Assembly (NCBI GenBank): GCA_021811865.1
Contig: JAKAQB010000025.1
Coordinates: 1 to 42,078, forward strand
Length of the DNA stretch: 42,078 nt
Reading direction: 5' to 3'
Source: Actinomycetes bacterium
GTDB lineage: Bacteria; Actinomycetota; Acidimicrobiia; Acidimicrobiales; Palsa-688
The translations under genes were made by a program, and so were the position numbers. This document shows positions 1-6,979 of this stretch, in pieces; within the stretch, counting starts at the first letter, position 1; each line of letters starts with the position of its first letter. A model generated the notes under the pieces. That model was not told where the DNA came from. It was given only the letters and a program-made list of their open reading frames with translations, and made no database searches.

Positions 1-138
1 CCCGCCGACACCCCACGGGAGATCTCCTCCCGATCCGCCAAGCTCAACGGTCCACACACCAACCCAGCCACCTCCATGAAGTCGACGGACTCTACCGAGG
101 TGACGCTCCCACCCATTTACGCCGCCCAGGATGAGGTG

Positions 139-1139
139 GTGCCTGCTGCAAGCCTCTGGGTCTGGAGCGATGTCCAACAAGGACATTGAAGGAGATGAGT
201 GGACCGCCTAAGTCACGCTCGATACGTATGTGAGAGACGAACGTGGGATCGCCTACGGGGCGCGAGCCCTATGGCGACACAGTGCCCGTAGTAGTCGCAG
301 GCGTCACGACCTGCCAGGGGGGACGGGAAGGCCGTCCACGGGGCGAAGGGGCACAGGTGATCGGACACCAAAGGCCAGAAAGGTATGCGAAATGCAAAAC
401 GCCGAAGTGGTACTGGGTGTCCTCCGTGAACGTGGCAGCAAACGCCTGCCGTGCAACGAGCTGTACCGACAGCTGTTCAACCCGCAGCTGTACCTGTTGG
501 CCTACGGGCGCATCTACTCCAACAAGGGGGCGATGACGCCAGGGCCGACGCAGGAAACCGCCGACGGCATGACCATGGAGAAGATCGGGGCGATCATCGA
601 CGTACTGCGTCACGAGCGCTACCGGTTCTCTCCGGTACGGCGGACCTACGTCCCGAAGAAGTCGGGGAAGCTGCGTCCACTCGGCCTGCCGACCTGGTCG
701 GACAAGCTGGTCGGCGAAGTGGTCCGCCTCCTTCTCGAGGCGTACTACGAGCCCCAGTTCTCCGACCGCTCCCACGGGTTCCGCCCTGGTCGAGGCTGTC
801 ACACCGCTCTGCGGGAGATCGCCGAGACCTGGACCGGGACGACGTGGTTCATCGAAGGGGACGTCTCTGATTGCTTCGGGAGCCTTGACCACTCGGTCAT
901 GCTCTCGATCCTGTCGGAGAAGATCCACAATGGACGGTTTCTGCGACTGATAGCGAATATGCTATCGGCCGGGTATCTGGGGGACTGGCGGTGGAACGCC
1001 ACGCTGAGCGGATGTCCGCAGGGCGGGGTCGCTTCACCGATCGTCTCCAACATCTACCTGCACAAGTTGGATCAGTTCGTCGAGACGGTTCTCATCCCGC
1101 AGCACACCAAGGGGAAGGTCAGAAGGCAAAATCCTTCCG
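139..1139 (+). mobile_element. Group II intron, 3'-truncated
   Basis: Bases from about 139 to 391 read like the structured 5' RNA part of a bacterial group II intron: a G-rich, non-coding leader followed by an intron-type reverse transcriptase. The 5' boundary is uncertain, because I could not fix the usual GUGYG start with confidence. The element has lost the 3' part of its ORF and domains V and VI. It stops at base 1139, where a copy of the tRNA-Ala 3' half begins. It cannot splice or move by itself. Bases 1-138 upstream show no gene I can recognise. Confidence 0.55.
392..1139 (+). pseudogene. Group II intron reverse transcriptase/maturase (LtrA type), truncated
   Basis: The protein starts at ATG 392 (MQNAEVVLG), preceded by AGAAAGG, and contains the early reverse-transcriptase blocks. 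YVPKKSGKLRPLGLPTWSDK is the fingers motif. FIEGDVSDCF carries the first catalytic Asp of the RT domain. CPQGGVASPIVSNIYL is the block just before the YADD motif. The frame reaches the tRNA-derived repeat at about 1139 and then continues as unrelated sequence to a stop near 1321. The YADD active site, thumb, maturase X domain and any HNH endonuclease domain are absent. An intact protein would be over 400 residues. It is inactive as read. Confidence 0.85.
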
Positions 1140-1186
1140 GCCGGTGGAGACGATGGGACTCGAACCCACGACCCCCTGCTTGCAAA
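1140..1186. repeat. attR-like direct repeat (copy of tRNA-Ala 3' half)
   Basis: These 47 bases are identical to 5105-5151. They correspond on the minus strand to the tRNA-Ala from its anticodon loop to just past the discriminator base. Identity stops sharply at the anticodon loop (CAAA followed by CAAT here, by GCAG at the tRNA). This is the usual signature of tyrosine-recombinase integration into a tRNA gene: the intact tRNA at one end and a partial copy at the other. Confidence 0.85.
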
Positions 1187-1198
1187 CAATGGGATGGA

Positions 1199-1293
1199 CC
1201 GTCCAGCAGCGTCCAGCATTGTCCAGACGAAGGGATCTCGACGCTTGTGCATGCGTCCATACTGGCCCAGTGGCTACTGCGGTGGCTACAGCG
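1199..1293. repeat. Short direct repeats at the left end of the island
   Basis: GTCCAG occurs three times within about 30 bases (near 1201, 1210 and 1220). GTGGCTACTGC and GGTGGCTACAGCG lie side by side at 1270-1293. The second motif recurs as a pair at 4357-4382 near the other end of the DUF262/hipA module. They may be recombinase arm sites or traces of an internal module boundary. The rest of 1187-1385 shows no gene. Confidence 0.4.
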
Positions 1294-1356
1294 AAGCCCG
1301 AGATCGTCGCTGCCACACTGAAATGGCCCGGTCGTGGCCGAACGCCGCAACCCGCT

Positions 1357-1385
1357 GCGTATCGGCGGTGGGACCGCCGATACGC
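1357..1385 (-). terminator. Strong hairpin directly after hipA
   Basis: A perfect 13-base stem (GCGTATCGGCGGT pairing with ACCGCCGATACGC) with a GGG loop starts one base after the hipA stop codon on the minus strand. There is no T tract, which is common for terminators in high-G+C actinobacteria. It probably ends the DUF262-hipA transcript or protects its 3' end. Confidence 0.7.
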
Positions 1386-2618
1386 TCAGGGCAGGAGCTT
1401 TCGCAGGGAGTCCCGCCTTTGGGTCAGGCGACGTACTGCGTCCGGACCTAGATGCTCCCCGAGGACCGGCCACGCTGCAAGCACCTTTTGAACAGCCCGG
1501 CCGGCGCGTTCGCGGCCGAGACCCCCATCCCATCCAGCCTTCTCAGCGAGTCGGCCAAAGGCCGCCAGATCGACGTCCGCGAACGAGCGCGAACCATTGA
1601 GCTTGAGGCCGAGATCGTCGTGGGGGATGTAGAGCACCGTCGGTACGATGTCGTATGCGGGGCTGAGTTGCGGACGGCGGCCATCCGGATAGATGAACGT
1701 CCAGTTCTTGAGATGGGCGTCGCCGTTGCCCATGAGGACGTTCAGGACAATACGGTCGACCACCTCGCCAACCCGCTCGGCACCGGTAAGAGCTGCGACC
1801 GTTCGAGCGACCGTCTCGAAGTTGGCTCGCTCGTACTTGCGAGCGGGCCGAACGTTCAGGACCTGGGCGAGGTCCTCGGCGTGGACGCGCCGCCCGGCCG
1901 ACCGACGATCGAAGCGCTGTACAAGGAGCGCCCTGCCGTTGGTTCGGGCCCACTCCGGCAGACCGCTGATGCTGCTGACATCGACCAATCGGGTCTCGGG
2001 CACGTCTACGCCCGAAGCCGCGGCCAACTGCATGGCCGCGTACTCAGCTTCCGGGACCCCTTCGTAGCCGACGCGAGCATCCGGGAGCTTGACGATCCAG
2101 GTACCCCACTCGCCGGTCGCCGGGATGGTGAAGCCCGGGCCACGTTCTGTCAACGAACATTTAAGCTGCACGCCGGCGAGCGAGAATTTGATGGAACCGG
2201 GCGCCTCGTCGTTTTCGGACCCAACGACTTCATCATCGGGCACGAACACGTCCGCCTCTACATCGACCGCATGGAGACGCAGTGCACCAGGGAGATCGTC
2301 TCGGCCGATCCGAGCAATGAGGGCGAACTCGCGCTCCGGCTTGACCCCGACAGCACGAGCGATCGAGTCCCGAAGAGTTCCCTCGGGAAGGAGGTTGGAG
2401 AACCAGGTCGGCAACGCGGGGCCGGCGACCGGCCGCCACGATGGCCCGCGCTGCTCGAAGACCTGCCCCAGAACCGGCCTCAAAGGTGCCTCCCAGTAGC
2501 TTTCGAACGACGAGAAGACAGTTGTTTCGCCTGCACGAGCCAGGCGCCCGACCGGTATCCACCGACCCTCCGCATCTTGGAGGTCGACCTGCAAGGCAGA
2601 CGGGATCGCGTCGCTCAT
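1386..2618 (-). CDS. HipA-family serine/threonine kinase toxin-like protein
   Basis: A protein of 410 residues. HipA kinases phosphorylate a target such as glutamyl-tRNA synthetase and arrest growth; a cognate HipB normally restrains them. The N-terminal part (about 1-110) resembles the HipA N-terminal subdomain and includes NLLPEG at 75-80. The kinase part has the glycine-rich loop KFSLAGVQLK at 144-153, the candidate ATP-binding Lys in WIVKLP at 174-179, the catalytic GNGDAHLKN at 297-305 (Asp300, Asn305) and the metal-binding AYDIVP at 321-326 (Asp323). All key residues appear present, so it should be an active kinase. Its start overlaps the DUF262 stop by four bases (ATGA), so the two are translationally coupled. 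No HipB-like helix-turn-helix gene lies nearby. Its substrate cannot be read from sequence. Confidence 0.88.
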   Translation of the reverse strand: MSDAIPSALQVDLQDAEGRWIPVGRLARAGETTVFSSFESYWEAPLRPVLGQVFEQRGPSWRPVAGPALPTWFSNLLPEGTLRDSIARAVGVKPEREFALIARIGRDDLPGALRLHAVDVEADVFVPDDEVVGSENDEAPGSIKFSLAGVQLKCSLTERGPGFTIPATGEWGTWIVKLPDARVGYEGVPEAEYAAMQLAAASGVDVPETRLVDVSSISGLPEWARTNGRALLVQRFDRRSAGRRVHAEDLAQVLNVRPARKYERANFETVARTVAALTGAERVGEVVDRIVLNVLMGNGDAHLKNWTFIYPDGRRPQLSPAYDIVPTVLYIPHDDLGLKLNGSRSFADVDLAAFGRLAEKAGWDGGLGRERAGRAVQKVLAAWPVLGEHLGPDAVRRLTQRRDSLRKLLP

Positions 2619-4201
2619 GCTGGGTCGGGGACCCAGAGCTCATCGAGGGGCGGAACTACGGGCAGACCCGGCTCCAGCTTCTGGACGAGGAACTTCTCGA
2701 CCAGCGCCTTTACGGCGGCACCTCGGTGAGCGGCGAGCTTCGGGATGTCCTTGGCTCTCAGGGCGGCCGCCGCTTCGCGGTCGATGACGTGGCTGGCAAG
2801 CACTTGTTGATCTTCGGCTCCCGAAAGCCCTGGGGCGCTCGGATCCCAGAGTGCCCGCAGCCCCAGATCGGAGGCAGGGCCGCCGGCGAGCACGGACACG
2901 ACCCGAGAGCCGTGTGTTGCAAACAGGGCAGGGAGATCCAGTAGGTCACCATCCGGACCCTTGGGCCCGAACGCGGCGATGGCGAGCAAGGCCAAGCGAC
3001 TTGCTGAAGAGCTGGAGTTGAAGCCGACGAGTGCCACCGGTGGCGGTTGGTCGGAGATATCCGCCAACAGAGCCATCACGGCTTGGGCCTCTCCCGGCGC
3101 GGATGCCGGATCCAGCTTGACCGGGTTGACGGACCTGACCGCCTGCCGCAGCGCCGGTGTCTGTCCGGCCCGGCCGTAGCCGTGAGCCCACCCCCTCCAG
3201 ATCCAACGGGCGAGCAGGGCCTCGGCGTACATACTTGCTTCCGGGTGCAAGTAGTAGAAGGAAGCGAGAACAGGAACTGGGAAGGCTGAGGGCAGCATCT
3301 CCACATGCGGGACGCCGAGAGCCTGTAGGAACCGGACGACCCGGGACAAAGCCTCAGAGGTCTGGTCGTACCAGGTTGTGGGATCCTCGTTAGGAGCGAA
3401 CTCACCGTGGAGGTCGCGCCCGACGTCCCCGCCTCGGATTGCCAAGACGCTCTGGATAATGCGCTGCTCGTCGAGGTCTCCGAAACCGAGGTGGCGGAGA
3501 TCATCGACGACAGCAGCAGCGCTCGCAGACTCCGTACCGCCACCAAAAAGGGCATGGAACACCTGAGCCCGCTTGATGGGCTTGCCGGCCGAATTCGTTC
3601 GGTCGAAGACCTCACGGAGCAGCTGCTCGTCGTCCTGCTCGATCACGTAAGCGGGCACCTTGTAGTCGCGCAGCGAGCCGGCCATAGTGTCTGCCAGGTC
3701 GACGTCCCCCGGCTCGAGGGCGTCTTGATGGCTGGAGAGCCAGTTAAGGAGCGTGCGGCTCTCGAGAGCGACCCTCACCGGAAGCCAGAACTCCGGAACC
3801 ACCCGATGGTGGGCGTGAGTGAACCGTCCCGCTCGGAGGTCGAACCACACCTCGAAGCGCGGATCGGGCGGGACCGATGCCGGACCGAGACTAGCGACGA
3901 GCGTCGTTAATCGTTGCTGGCCATCAACAACGACGAGCGCCCGGTCGGTCTGGGCCGCATCCACGCTAACCGAGCCGAAGGTCAGGCGCCCCGCTGGCTC
4001 CGCTCGCTCCCAGAGCAGAAGAGTCCCGATGGGGAAACCCTTCCAAATACTGTCGAAGAGGTCCGTGATGTTGCGCTCATCCCACACGTAGGAACGCTGG
4101 AAGTGGGGGACGCGTAGACGACCATCGAGCGCGAGCCTCACGATCTCGCCTGGCCCGAACGTCGTCGAGCTGGTACGGCTCATCCGGGTGACGTCGACCA
4201 C
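2615..4201 (-). CDS. DUF262 (GmrSD N-terminal type) protein
   Basis: A protein of up to 528 residues; a start at Met7 (4183, MSRTSSTTF) is equally possible. The N-terminal DUF262 domain is clear. VPHFQRSYVW lies at 31-40, FPIGTLLLW at 56-64, and the DGQQR core in VVDGQQRLTTL at 91-101. The second family motif FDRTNSAGKPIK starts at 199. DUF262 proteins have a ParB/sulfiredoxin-like fold and occur in antiphage systems such as the GmrSD modification-dependent restriction enzymes, where this domain uses NTPs. The C-terminal HNH (DUF1524) half found in many relatives is not evident; the remaining 300 residues are mostly helical and unassigned. It is the first gene of a two-gene unit with hipA. 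Confidence 0.85.
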   Translation of the reverse strand: MVDVTRMSRTSSTTFGPGEIVRLALDGRLRVPHFQRSYVWDERNITDLFDSIWKGFPIGTLLLWERAEPAGRLTFGSVSVDAAQTDRALVVVDGQQRLTTLVASLGPASVPPDPRFEVWFDLRAGRFTHAHHRVVPEFWLPVRVALESRTLLNWLSSHQDALEPGDVDLADTMAGSLRDYKVPAYVIEQDDEQLLREVFDRTNSAGKPIKRAQVFHALFGGGTESASAAAVVDDLRHLGFGDLDEQRIIQSVLAIRGGDVGRDLHGEFAPNEDPTTWYDQTSEALSRVVRFLQALGVPHVEMLPSAFPVPVLASFYYLHPEASMYAEALLARWIWRGWAHGYGRAGQTPALRQAVRSVNPVKLDPASAPGEAQAVMALLADISDQPPPVALVGFNSSSSASRLALLAIAAFGPKGPDGDLLDLPALFATHGSRVVSVLAGGPASDLGLRALWDPSAPGLSGAEDQQVLASHVIDREAAAALRAKDIPKLAAHRGAAVKALVEKFLVQKLEPGLPVVPPLDELWVPDPA

Positions 4202-4526
4202 GCAACTACGCTACCGGCACAGGGCGACAGGACACCGGCTATCGGCGATCGAGGACAACGCCTCCGAGAGCCGACGTGCGAGCCGCCTTGGGAGAACTGG
4301 CCGTCTAGCATAGCGATCTCGTCAACCAGCGCCCACGCAAGTCCAGGAGCGTCGCCGGTGGCTACAGCGCCGTGGCTACAGCCAGCCACCGCGAGCCCTG
4401 TGAGAGGCCTGCATGAGCCTCCGACCAGGACTTTCGCGTGGAGAAGACGATGTCCTATTCAAACCCGGCCGAGCTGCGAGAACGGCTGGCACTGCTACGT
4501 GATGATGCTTCTTGCCAGGGAACCGT
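4202..4526. other. Gap between relE and the DUF262 gene
   Basis: This 325-base gap shows no convincing gene. It holds paired copies of GTGGCTACAGC (4357-4382) that recur near 1270-1293. The upstream side of the DUF262-hipA unit, presumably with its promoter, lies at 4202-4350, but I could not identify a clear -35/-10 pair. Confidence 0.5.
4357..4382. repeat. Paired GTGGCTACAGC repeats, right copy
   Basis: GGTGGCTACAGCG is followed two bases later by a second GTGGCTACAGC. The same pair, with one base different, lies at 1270-1293 in the same orientation. Together they flank the DUF262-hipA unit. Their function is unknown; recombinase accessory sites or a former insertion boundary are the simplest ideas. 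Confidence 0.5.
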
Positions 4527-4790
4527 TCAGCGTGGGTCGGTCCTATAGGCGACGGCGCGATGGCGAACGGCCAGGACGCGTACAAGACGACGTCGCTCGT
4601 CGAGTTGGTAGATGACCCGGTACGTCCCCACCCGAAGCGATCGGAGTCCGCGGAGACGGCCGCGCAGCGCCTTGCCTGCTTCGGGGTCTCGCTCCAAGAG
4701 ACCCAATGCTTCATCCACTGCGCTGGCGAGCGGCCAGTCGAGGTCGAGCACTTCCTGTCGGGCTCGGCGGACGAGCTCGACCCGGGCCAC
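4527..4790 (-). CDS. RelE/ParE-family toxin
   Basis: An 87-residue protein starting with GTG immediately after the antitoxin stop codon (TAG then GTG), so translation is coupled. It has the compact RelE-type layout: a helical first half ending LLERDPEAGKALRGRLRG, then the strands LRSLRVGTYRVIYQLDERRR and VRVLAVRHR with the basic residues that family members use to act on ribosome-bound mRNA. Length and gene order (antitoxin first) fit the family. The exact target, mRNA for RelE or gyrase for ParE, cannot be told from sequence. Confidence 0.88.
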   Translation of the reverse strand: MARVELVRRARQEVLDLDWPLASAVDEALGLLERDPEAGKALRGRLRGLRSLRVGTYRVIYQLDERRRLVRVLAVRHRAVAYRTDPR

Positions 4791-5072
4791 CTACCGCTTG
4801 CCGCGCTGCTCGAGGTCTCGACGGAGATCGGCGAGCGTCACGGTCTCTCCTCGTTCGGCCTCCCGGAGGCCCTCTTCGATGGCGTCCATGGTCTCGGGAT
4901 CGGAAAGAATCTCTGCCGTCTCTTCCAGCGCCTCGTACTCGTCCACCGGGATGAGCACGGCGGCGGGCCGACCCCGCCGGGTGACGACGACGTGCTCTCG
5001 CAGGTCGGCCACTTGATCGATCACCTGGCTCAGCTCGCTACGAAGCTCCCGAACAGGAACAGTCTTACTCAT
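4791..5072 (-). CDS. Phd/YefM-family antitoxin
   Basis: A 93-residue protein from ATG 5072 (MSKTVPVRELRSELSQVID). A TTG two codons upstream is also open, but the ATG sits 7 bases after a -10-like TACACT, so I prefer it. The N-terminal 60 residues carry the Phd/YefM DNA-binding fold, with the typical VVVTRRGRPAAVLIPVDEYEAL segment. The acidic, charged C-terminus (about 55-93) would wrap and neutralise the RelE-type toxin. It should repress its own promoter through the inverted repeat just upstream. Confidence 0.9.
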   Translation of the reverse strand: MSKTVPVRELRSELSQVIDQVADLREHVVVTRRGRPAAVLIPVDEYEALEETAEILSDPETMDAIEEGLREAERGETVTLADLRRDLEQRGKR

Positions 5073-5079
5073 GGCCAAA

Positions 5080-5100
5080 AGTGTACCTTATTGAGTACAC
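5080..5100 (-). promoter_or_regulatory. phd operator and leaderless promoter
   Basis: GTGTAC-N8-GTACAC (5081-5100) is a perfect inverted repeat. Its TGTAC half-sites resemble those bound by YefM/Phd antitoxins. The inner half overlaps the -10-like TACACT (5085-5080), which ends 7 bases before the ATG. Binding of the antitoxin would block the promoter, giving autoregulation. Confidence 0.65.
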
Positions 5101-5104
5101 ACCT

Positions 5105-5151
5105 GCCGGTGGAGACGATGGGACTCGAACCCACGACCCCCTGCTTGCAAA
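5105..5151. repeat. attL-like direct repeat within tRNA-Ala
   Basis: This is the second copy of the 47-base repeat at 1140-1186, here forming the 3' half of the intact tRNA-Ala and five bases beyond it. It marks the end of the island next to the tRNA. Confidence 0.85.
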
Positions 5152-5183
5152 GCAGGTGCTCTAACCAGCTGAGCTACGTCCCC
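5110..5183 (-). tRNA. tRNA-Ala (TGC)
   Basis: Read on the minus strand, the gene starts GGGGACGTAGCTCAGC and folds into a full cloverleaf. The acceptor stem GGGGACG pairs with CGTCTCC and includes the G3-U70 pair that identifies tRNA-Ala. The anticodon stem is CCTGC/GCAGG with loop TTTGCAA, giving anticodon TGC. The T arm contains GGTTCGAGTCC. The discriminator is A, and the full CCA is not encoded. It is the target site of the neighbouring island. Confidence 0.96.
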
Positions 5184-5259
5184 GGATTTGTGCCGTCTGA
5201 CCTGCTCCTTCGTGGAAACGGCGGCGGTACCAACCTTAGCACACCGCTCCGGGAGCAGA

Positions 5260-5271
5260 TAACTTCAGAGG
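5260..5271 (+). promoter_or_regulatory. Possible leaderless promoter of the recombinase
   Basis: TAACTT at 5260-5265 lies 6 bases before the GTG start at 5272, matching the spacing of other likely leaderless starts in this window. No clear -35 box was seen. Confidence 0.35.
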
Positions 5272-6198
5272 GTGCCCGAGCATGATGTGACGTCCCCAGC
5301 GACAAGCGCAAGCGACCTCGTGAACCTCATCCCCGCATGGGTGCGGTGGCTCCGAGCGGCGAACAAGAGCCCGAAGACGATCGAGACGTACAGCGACGCA
5401 GCGCGGCAGTTCCACCGCTTTCTGGTGGAACACGGCATGCCCACAGAGGTGGCGAAACTTACGAGCGAGCACGTCGAGACCTTCATCAACGAGTTGCTCG
5501 AGCGGCACAAGCCGGCGACGGCGTCCAACAGGTACCGGGCACTTGCCAGGCTGTGCGCCTTCCTCGTTGAGGAAGGGGAGGTCACCGGCTCTCCGATGGC
5601 TCGCATGTCGCCGCCGAGCGTTCCCGAGGACCAGGTTCCGGTCATCTCCGACGACGACCTTCGCCGGTTGCTCGCCGCCGCAGACGGCAACGACTTCGAT
5701 GCCCGCAGGGATACGGCGATGCTGCGGCTGCTCATCGGCACCGGCATGCGGGCCGCCGAGTTGGTCAACCTCGGCCTAAAGGACATTGACCTCGACCTCG
5801 GCGTGGCCATCGTGCTCGGCAAAGGTCGCGGGCGACGGTCATGCCCCTTCGGGACCAAGACTGCCCAGGCCCTCGATCGGTACCTCCGCGCCCGAGGTCG
5901 CCACCCAACAGCGGCATCCGACCGGCTCTGGCTCGGTCGAGCCGGGACGATGACCTACTCCGGGCTCCGCCAGATGCTCAACAGGCGAGCCAAACAAGCC
6001 GGTCTGAGCCACATCCACGCTCACCAGCTCCGTCACAGCTTCGCGTACGCGTACCTCGCCCAGGGCGGCAACGAGGGCGACCTCATGCAGCTCGCCGGTT
6101 GGCGCTCGCCGGCGATGCTCAACCGCTACGCCGCCAGCACTGCCTCTGAGCGGGCACGCGAGGCCTACCGCCGCATGGGCATCGGCGATCGCCTGTAG
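5272..6198 (+). CDS. Tyrosine recombinase (XerC/XerD-like integrase)
   Basis: A 308-residue protein starting with GTG. The N-terminal SAM-like core-binding domain spans about 14-110. The catalytic domain keeps the full set of residues: Arg160 in GTGMRAAEL, Lys184 in LGKGRG, His251 and Arg254 in HQLRHS, Trp277 in LAGWRS and the nucleophile Tyr286 in NRYAAS. It therefore looks active. Its size fits Xer-like and small integron/ICE-type recombinases without an N-terminal arm-binding domain. It lies 88 bases upstream of the tRNA-Ala 5' end and points away from the island. It may act on the tRNA att sites or belong to a second, decayed element on its right. Confidence 0.93.
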   Translation: MPEHDVTSPATSASDLVNLIPAWVRWLRAANKSPKTIETYSDAARQFHRFLVEHGMPTEVAKLTSEHVETFINELLERHKPATASNRYRALARLCAFLVEEGEVTGSPMARMSPPSVPEDQVPVISDDDLRRLLAAADGNDFDARRDTAMLRLLIGTGMRAAELVNLGLKDIDLDLGVAIVLGKGRGRRSCPFGTKTAQALDRYLRARGRHPTAASDRLWLGRAGTMTYSGLRQMLNRRAKQAGLSHIHAHQLRHSFAYAYLAQGGNEGDLMQLAGWRSPAMLNRYAASTASERAREAYRRMGIGDRL

Positions 6199-6327
6199 GC
6201 CGATCCCCCTTCGGCATTCGGCCCATCTCGATATGAAGCACCACGAGCGCGCGGCGGAACAAGGAAGGCCGATGTAACACCTCAGCCGCTTGTTGCGACG
6301 GAAGGCGCGGGGCAGGGCAGGTTGCGG

Positions 6328-6341
6328 GTGGCTGGCCACCG
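6328..6341. repeat. Small inverted repeat before the IS630 remnant
   Basis: GGTGGC-TG-GCCACC lies just ahead of the transposase remnant. It may be part of the former IS end. The remaining bases between the recombinase and this site show nothing else I recognise. Confidence 0.3.
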
Positions 6342-6347
6342 GGAGGG

Positions 6348-6933
6348 GTGGTGTCTCGTCGGAGCCCGTTCGTGATCGTGTTGGGCGAGGATGACCGTCG
6401 ACGCCTGGAGGTGCTGGCTCGCAAGCAGACCGCTCAGCACCGCCAGGTGGTTCGCGCCCGGATCGTGTTGTCGGCTGCCGCGGGCGAGGAGAACGCCCGG
6501 ACCGCTGGGCGGTTGGGGGTGGCGCTCAACGCGGTGATCAAGTGGCGGAAGCGGTTCTTCGAGGAGGGCGTGGACGGCCTGGCGGACCGGAAGCGGCCGG
6601 GCCGACGCCGGTCGTTTTCCCCCTCTGGAGGTGACGGAGGTGAAGGCGTTGGCGTGCCAGTTGCCGGCGACCAGCGGGGTCCCTCTGTCGCGCTGGAGCT
6701 GTAAGGAGCTGGCGGCTGAGCTCGTAGGCCGGGGGCTGGTCGGGTCGATCTCGCCGGCCACGGTGTAGCGGATCTTGGGCACCGACGCGATCTGCCCGTG
6801 GCGGCATCGGATGTGGATCTTCCCCCGCGACCCGGACTTCGCCACCAAGGCGGCCCGGGCGTTGGACCCCTACTACCGGGTCTTCGAGGGCCAAGCGCTC
6901 GGCGACGATGAGTACGTGATCTGCGCCGATGAG
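6348..6933 (+). pseudogene. IS630-family transposase remnant
   Basis: The first part reads as the helix-turn-helix half of an IS630-type transposase: FVIVLGEDDRRRLEVLARKQ, then the NAVIKWRKRFFEEGVDGLAD segment. A frameshift in a run of T and C near 6617 breaks it. The reading continues in other frames as VTEVKALACQLPATSGVPLS and SPATV, then an in-frame TAG near 6767, then RILGTDAICPWRHRMWIFPR and DEYVICADE. The last Asp of that motif is the first DDE residue; everything after it is missing. At least one frameshift, one stop and a 3' deletion make it inactive. Confidence 0.8.
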
Positions 6934-6934
6934 T

Positions 6935-6952
6935 TATGTGAAGCTTCACATA
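6935..6952. repeat. Perfect 18-base palindrome
   Basis: TATGTGAAGCTTCACATA is a perfect palindrome centred on AAGCTT. It sits exactly where IS630-type sequence ends and beta-propeller sequence begins. It may be a recombination core site or the end of another mobile element. Confidence 0.6.
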
Positions 6953-6979
6953 CTGCAACCCAGGACACGTCGTGCCTGC

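Larger units (their letters stand above)
1140..5151. mobile_element. tRNA-Ala-associated genomic island (about 4 kb)
   Basis: The segment is bounded by the 47-base direct repeats and inserted on the 3' side of the minus-strand tRNA-Ala gene. Cargo on the minus strand is phd-relE next to the tRNA, then a DUF262 gene and a hipA-like gene. Base composition is visibly less G+C-rich than the metabolic genes to the right. No integrase, replication or conjugation gene lies between the repeats, so it is either a decayed element or a non-autonomous one. The recombinase at 5272 lies outside, beyond the 5' end of the tRNA. Confidence 0.7.

Noticed and set aside
1..138. A gene upstream of the group II intron
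   Set aside because: Frames are short and proline-rich, with no recognisable protein; the palindrome GGAGATCTCC at 19-28 alone supports nothing.
1142..1188. A second functional tRNA-Ala gene
   Set aside because: Only the 3' half is present; the acceptor 5' strand, the D arm and half of the anticodon arm are missing.
2619..4526. A hidden hipB or other small antitoxin gene near hipA
   Set aside because: All frames around hipA and upstream of the DUF262 gene were read; no small helix-turn-helix protein was found.
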